A stretch of DNA of 64,000 nt from positions 930,001 to 994,000 of the forward strand of contig JALHQT010000001.1 in NCBI GenBank assembly GCA_022841825.1, given 5' to 3'. The DNA is from Anaerolineae bacterium (lineage in GTDB: Bacteria; Chloroflexota; Anaerolineae; Aggregatilineales; Phototrophicaceae). This document shows, in pieces, positions 61,437 to 64,000 of this stretch; positions within the stretch are counted from its first letter, which is position 1; the number at the start of each line of letters is the position of its first letter. Both the position numbers and the translations under genes were made by a program. Under the pieces are notes generated by a model. That model was not told the DNA's origin. It saw nothing but the letters and a program-made list of their open reading frames with translations, and did not search any database.

Positions 61437-63175
61437 CTATGCGCAAACGACTACGCTCGACCTGCATTCTTGCGCTTCTCATGCTGATGATGCAGCCCAC
61501 GAGCTTTGCCCAGGACATCGCCCCTACGCTTATTCCTCCGACCTTGGTCCCGCAGCAGTCAGTCACTACGATTGATGCGCTGCCCAGCGAAAGCGCTGTC
61601 GCTCAGATCATGCGAACAGGCACCGTAAGGGTCGGTATCCTCTTCAACGAGCCGCCATTTGGCGAACTCAACGTACGCGGCGAAGTCAGTGGCTTTGACG
61701 CCGACCTGGCGCGCGCGCTGGTCGAAGCATGGGGTGCTCAGATCGAATTTGTTCAGGTGACGCGCCAGACAGCGCTCGATACGCTCATCGCGGGCGAAAT
61801 CGAAATGCTGCTCGCAGCGCTGCCCCACACCCGAACTACGGATACACTGGTCGAATTCAGTCAGACCTACTACCCCAGCATGCAGGCGATGATGGTGCGT
61901 GAAGCCGATAGCGCCCAGACCCTCAATGAGATGGCAGGGCGGCGTGTCGGCGTTGTGGTCGGCACGCGGGCAGAACAGGCGGTCGCCTACTGGCAGGAGC
62001 GCAGCAGCATCACCATTCAGGCACAAACGTACTTCAACCTCGACATTGCGATTGCTGCGCTCGTCAATAACGAAGTGGATGGAGTCGTCGCCAACCGCAT
62101 CCGCCTGGCGCGCGCCGTTCAGACCCCAGGCATCGTCCGCTTGCTCGATCAAGCCGTCATGCCAGAACCGTATGCCGTCGCCTTACGCCGCCAGGACATC
62201 CATATGCGCAACCTGGTGAATCGCACCCTGCAATATCTGGAATCGCAGGGTCGGCTCGACGAAATACACCGTGCCAGCTTCGCCGGTGCCGCCTACCCCA
62301 ACGCCAACTTCATGCGCTACGATAACATTGGCGATGCGCCCATCGGTCCTGACCAGTACGGGCAGGACATTCCGTTTCCAACCCAGTACGTGATCCCGCA
62401 GATGCAGGCAACCAGCGCCATCCGTGTCGCTGGACTGCGCGACCTGCCGCCAGAAGCGCCCGAAAGCGAACGTCGCCTGGATGCCGCCAACCGCGCCGTC
62501 ATCGATGCTATGGCAGCGCGCTGGGGAGTTATGGTCAGCATCGTCCCCGGCGATGACCCCGTCGGGCTGGTCGCCAGCGGCGCGGCAGATCTCGCCGTCG
62601 GACTCAACGCGGATTGGAACGCAGCTCAAAATGTCGATTTCACGGGCGATTACTTGCTGCGTGGCGAACTGCTGCTTGTGCCCGCCAACAGCAACATCAA
62701 CGGTTTTGCCGACCTGCGAGGGCGCACGGTTGGCGTGTTCGCCAGCGAGCAGGGTGCCGCGCAGCGTGTCGCGGACATTGGAGAGTCCGCGCGCGCGATC
62801 ATTCGCAGCACCTTCAGCATCACGCGCGAACAGGATGCCGCATTCGGAATGTTATCGGATCTCAACTACAATGCGGTCTTCGGGGACAGTCTGCGTATCG
62901 TGCCGCTTTTGCAGGCACAGCCGAACGATCTCCGCATCATCACCAACGAAGATGGGGAACCGCGCTGGTACAGTCGCCGCACGCTTCACATGGCAGTCCC
63001 ACGCAACGACATCGATTTTCGCCTATTGGTGGAATACACGCTGCAAGAAATAGCGCTGGACAACACTTTGGCGAGCGCCGTAAGCGGCGTCGTGCCACCG
63101 AACGGTCTGACGCTGATTGATGTCTGGCCAGGTACTCGCGAGTACCTGGGTTATAATCTGGGCTTCACAGGCTAA
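61433..63175 (+). CDS. Secreted protein with two tandem family 3 solute-binding domains
   Basis: This 580-residue protein has a signal peptide (hydrophobic CILALLMLMMQPTSFA, cleavage near residue 27). Domain 1 (about residues 50-290) has the SBP_bac_3 pattern TVRVGILFNEPPFGELN, GEVSGFDADLARALVEAW, GRRVGVVVGTRAEQA. Domain 2 (about 325-565) repeats it in more divergent form (VDFTGDYLLRGELLLVPAN, GRTVGVFASEQGAAQ). No permease or ATPase gene is adjacent and no membrane helix or kinase follows, so it may be an orphan receptor rather than a transporter subunit. It overlaps nadD by 4 nt and is the last gene of this operon. Confidence 0.87.
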   Translation: MTMRKRLRSTCILALLMLMMQPTSFAQDIAPTLIPPTLVPQQSVTTIDALPSESAVAQIMRTGTVRVGILFNEPPFGELNVRGEVSGFDADLARALVEAWGAQIEFVQVTRQTALDTLIAGEIEMLLAALPHTRTTDTLVEFSQTYYPSMQAMMVREADSAQTLNEMAGRRVGVVVGTRAEQAVAYWQERSSITIQAQTYFNLDIAIAALVNNEVDGVVANRIRLARAVQTPGIVRLLDQAVMPEPYAVALRRQDIHMRNLVNRTLQYLESQGRLDEIHRASFAGAAYPNANFMRYDNIGDAPIGPDQYGQDIPFPTQYVIPQMQATSAIRVAGLRDLPPEAPESERRLDAANRAVIDAMAARWGVMVSIVPGDDPVGLVASGAADLAVGLNADWNAAQNVDFTGDYLLRGELLLVPANSNINGFADLRGRTVGVFASEQGAAQRVADIGESARAIIRSTFSITREQDAAFGMLSDLNYNAVFGDSLRIVPLLQAQPNDLRIITNEDGEPRWYSRRTLHMAVPRNDIDFRLLVEYTLQEIALDNTLASAVSGVVPPNGLTLIDVWPGTREYLGYNLGFTG

Positions 63176-63195
63176 TTCACAATTCAGTGTGGAGC

Positions 63196-63240
63196 GTGCG
63201 CCGTGCGAAGATATGGCTTCTGATTGTTCGCACCGCGCAC
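63196..63240. terminator. Bidirectional terminator-like hairpin between convergent genes
   Basis: Arms of 14 nt (63196-63209 and 63227-63240, one mismatch, 17-nt loop) lie between the double solute-binding protein and the small GNAT gene. No strong T run is seen on either side. Confidence 0.5.
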
Positions 63241-63256
63241 TGCGCACGAATGAGGC

Positions 63257-63553
63257 TCAATTGCCCCAGGTAAGCACCTTATACTCCGGGTGGCGCTCGA
63301 TGTACTGCTTGATGTACGGGCACAGCGGATTGACCATCATCTCGTGATCCCGCGCATAGTCGAGAGCGAATTTCGCCATCTTGCCAGCGATGCCTTTGCC
63401 TTCGAAGGCTACAGGTACTTCTGTATGCGTGAAGGTGATGTTCTTGCCGTGCAGCATATACTCGACCATACCGATTTCACCATTCAGCTTGACCTCAAAT
63501 CGGCTCTCCGCGCTGTTGTTGACGACTTCCAAAGCGTTGACGTTGACATCCAT
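63257..63553 (-). CDS. Small GNAT-type N-acetyltransferase (YidJ/GCN5-related)
   Basis: This 98-residue protein with GAGGAT before the ATG matches the short GNAT-like group (Acetyltransf_CG type). It shows RFEVKLNGEIGMVEYMLHG and TFTHTEVPVAFEGKGIAGKMAKFALDYARD with the acetyl-CoA-binding GKGIAGK loop, then VNPLCPYIKQYIERHPEY. It would transfer acetyl from acetyl-CoA to an unknown small target. An EamA gene lies upstream on the same strand, 63 nt away. Confidence 0.9.
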   Translation of the reverse strand: MDVNVNALEVVNNSAESRFEVKLNGEIGMVEYMLHGKNITFTHTEVPVAFEGKGIAGKMAKFALDYARDHEMMVNPLCPYIKQYIERHPEYKVLTWGN

Positions 63554-63616
63554 GTCAGATCCTCAGTTTGTCTCTTCCTGCGTATCACTTATCTGATGAG
63601 GTGAGCGCTGATGAGC

Positions 63617-64000
63617 TTACGCACGGTTGGCGCGTCCTTGTCCCCAGATAGCGACGGCAACACCGCAAAGCAGAACCAGACTGCCAGCAAGCTGCGCCCA
63701 AGTCGGCACTTCACTGAACAACAGAAACGCCGCAATCGCACTTCCTATCGGCTCGACCTGCGTCGCAATACTGACCAAAGTCGCGGGAAGATAGCCAAGC
63801 GCATAATTGAACGAAGAATGACCGATTAACTGCGGCACCAGTCCCATGATGAGTATCCACAGGTAGCCCTCCCCACTGTAGCCTGTAACCGGCGTGCGGG
63901 TCACAAATATCACGATCAGCAGCAGCAGCGCAGCGATGGAATAGACCAACCAGATGTAAGGGAGCACCGCCACGCGCGGGCGCAGCTCACGACCAATCAC
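63617..64000 (-). CDS. EamA/DMT-family transporter, C-terminal part (5' end off the edge)
   Basis: Only the last 127 or so residues are visible; the frame is open to the right edge. The GTG at 63998-64000 is simply the edge, so the true start lies outside the window. The visible part holds the second EamA repeat, with GLVPQLIGHSSFNYALGYLP, SIATQVEPIGSAIAAFLLF and LAGSLVLLCGVAVAIWGQG. It is a small-metabolite transporter with an unknown substrate, not closely similar by eye to the EamA gene at 4457. Confidence 0.85.
   Translation of the reverse strand: MIGRELRPRVAVLPYIWLVYSIAALLLLIVIFVTRTPVTGYSGEGYLWILIMGLVPQLIGHSSFNYALGYLPATLVSIATQVEPIGSAIAAFLLFSEVPTWAQLAGSLVLLCGVAVAIWGQGRANRA

Noticed and set aside
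1-64000. Genomic island or prophage
   Set aside because: No integrase, transposase, phage gene, tRNA-flanked repeat or obvious composition break was seen.

Overview
The window looks like ordinary chromosome from a member of the Chloroflexota, most likely an Anaerolineae-type lineage. This is inferred from gene content rather than a marker gene. The signs are GC-rich coding sequence with Shine-Dalgarno sites, kaiB/kaiC homologues in a non-cyanobacterial setting, fasciclin (FAS1), cohesin-like and dockerin modules joined by Thr/Pro-rich linkers, a cupin-type phosphoglucose isomerase, and a Ser/Thr kinase with an extracellular Thr/Pro-rich tail. I see no rRNA, tRNA, CRISPR array, transposase, integrase or phage gene. 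About 51 genes are supported; those at both edges are cut.

Layout. (1) 1-4209, minus: a branched-chain-amino-acid-type ABC importer whose binding protein carries a C-terminal FAS1 domain. (2) 4457-8957, plus: EamA transporter, KDPG-type aldolase, TypA GTPase, SurE phosphatase. (3) 9004-20077: a surface and secreted protein region with a nine-repeat Ig-like protein, a cohesin/FAS1/cohesin/dockerin protein and a dockerin-bearing sugar dehydrogenase, interrupted by an aldolase-PfkB kinase pair and a small SWIM protein. (4) 20185-21501: a UDP-sugar dehydrogenase behind two nested inverted repeats. (5) 21506-34488: a divergent carbohydrate locus. The minus arm has hydroxyacid dehydrogenase, cupin PGI, aldose epimerase, FGGY kinase, shikimate-dehydrogenase-like and FAA-hydrolase-like genes. 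The plus arm has sugar-binding protein, two permeases, a fucose-isomerase-like protein and an AlaX editing protein.

(6) 34472-39879, minus: a compact five-gene Kai-like operon, the most interesting part. Transcription order is a PAS protein ending in a KaiA/RsbU-type helical domain, KaiB, a two-domain KaiC with conserved phospho-acceptor Ser-Thr and both catalytic Glu pairs, a PAS-PAS histidine kinase, and a TIR protein fused to an FGE-like domain lacking the FGE cysteines. It reads as regulator, clock core, phosphorelay output and possible effector in one transcription unit. (7) 39929-48109: aldo/keto reductase, the MoxR-DUF58-transglutaminase trio, Ada, OsmC and a HEAT-repeat protein. (8) 48287-52735: a MarR regulator with its own operators, then two ABC exporter half-transporters. 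(9) 53079-63175: Ser/Thr kinase, HD protein, MBL hydrolase, AAA ATPase, a membrane-anchored unknown, an epimerase, obg, nadD and a double solute-binding protein. (10) 63257-64000: a small GNAT-type protein and a truncated EamA transporter.

Most functions are assigned from motifs read by eye; no database search was run. Promoter and hairpin calls are sequence-pattern inferences. Start sites were chosen from Shine-Dalgarno spacing and conserved N-termini.
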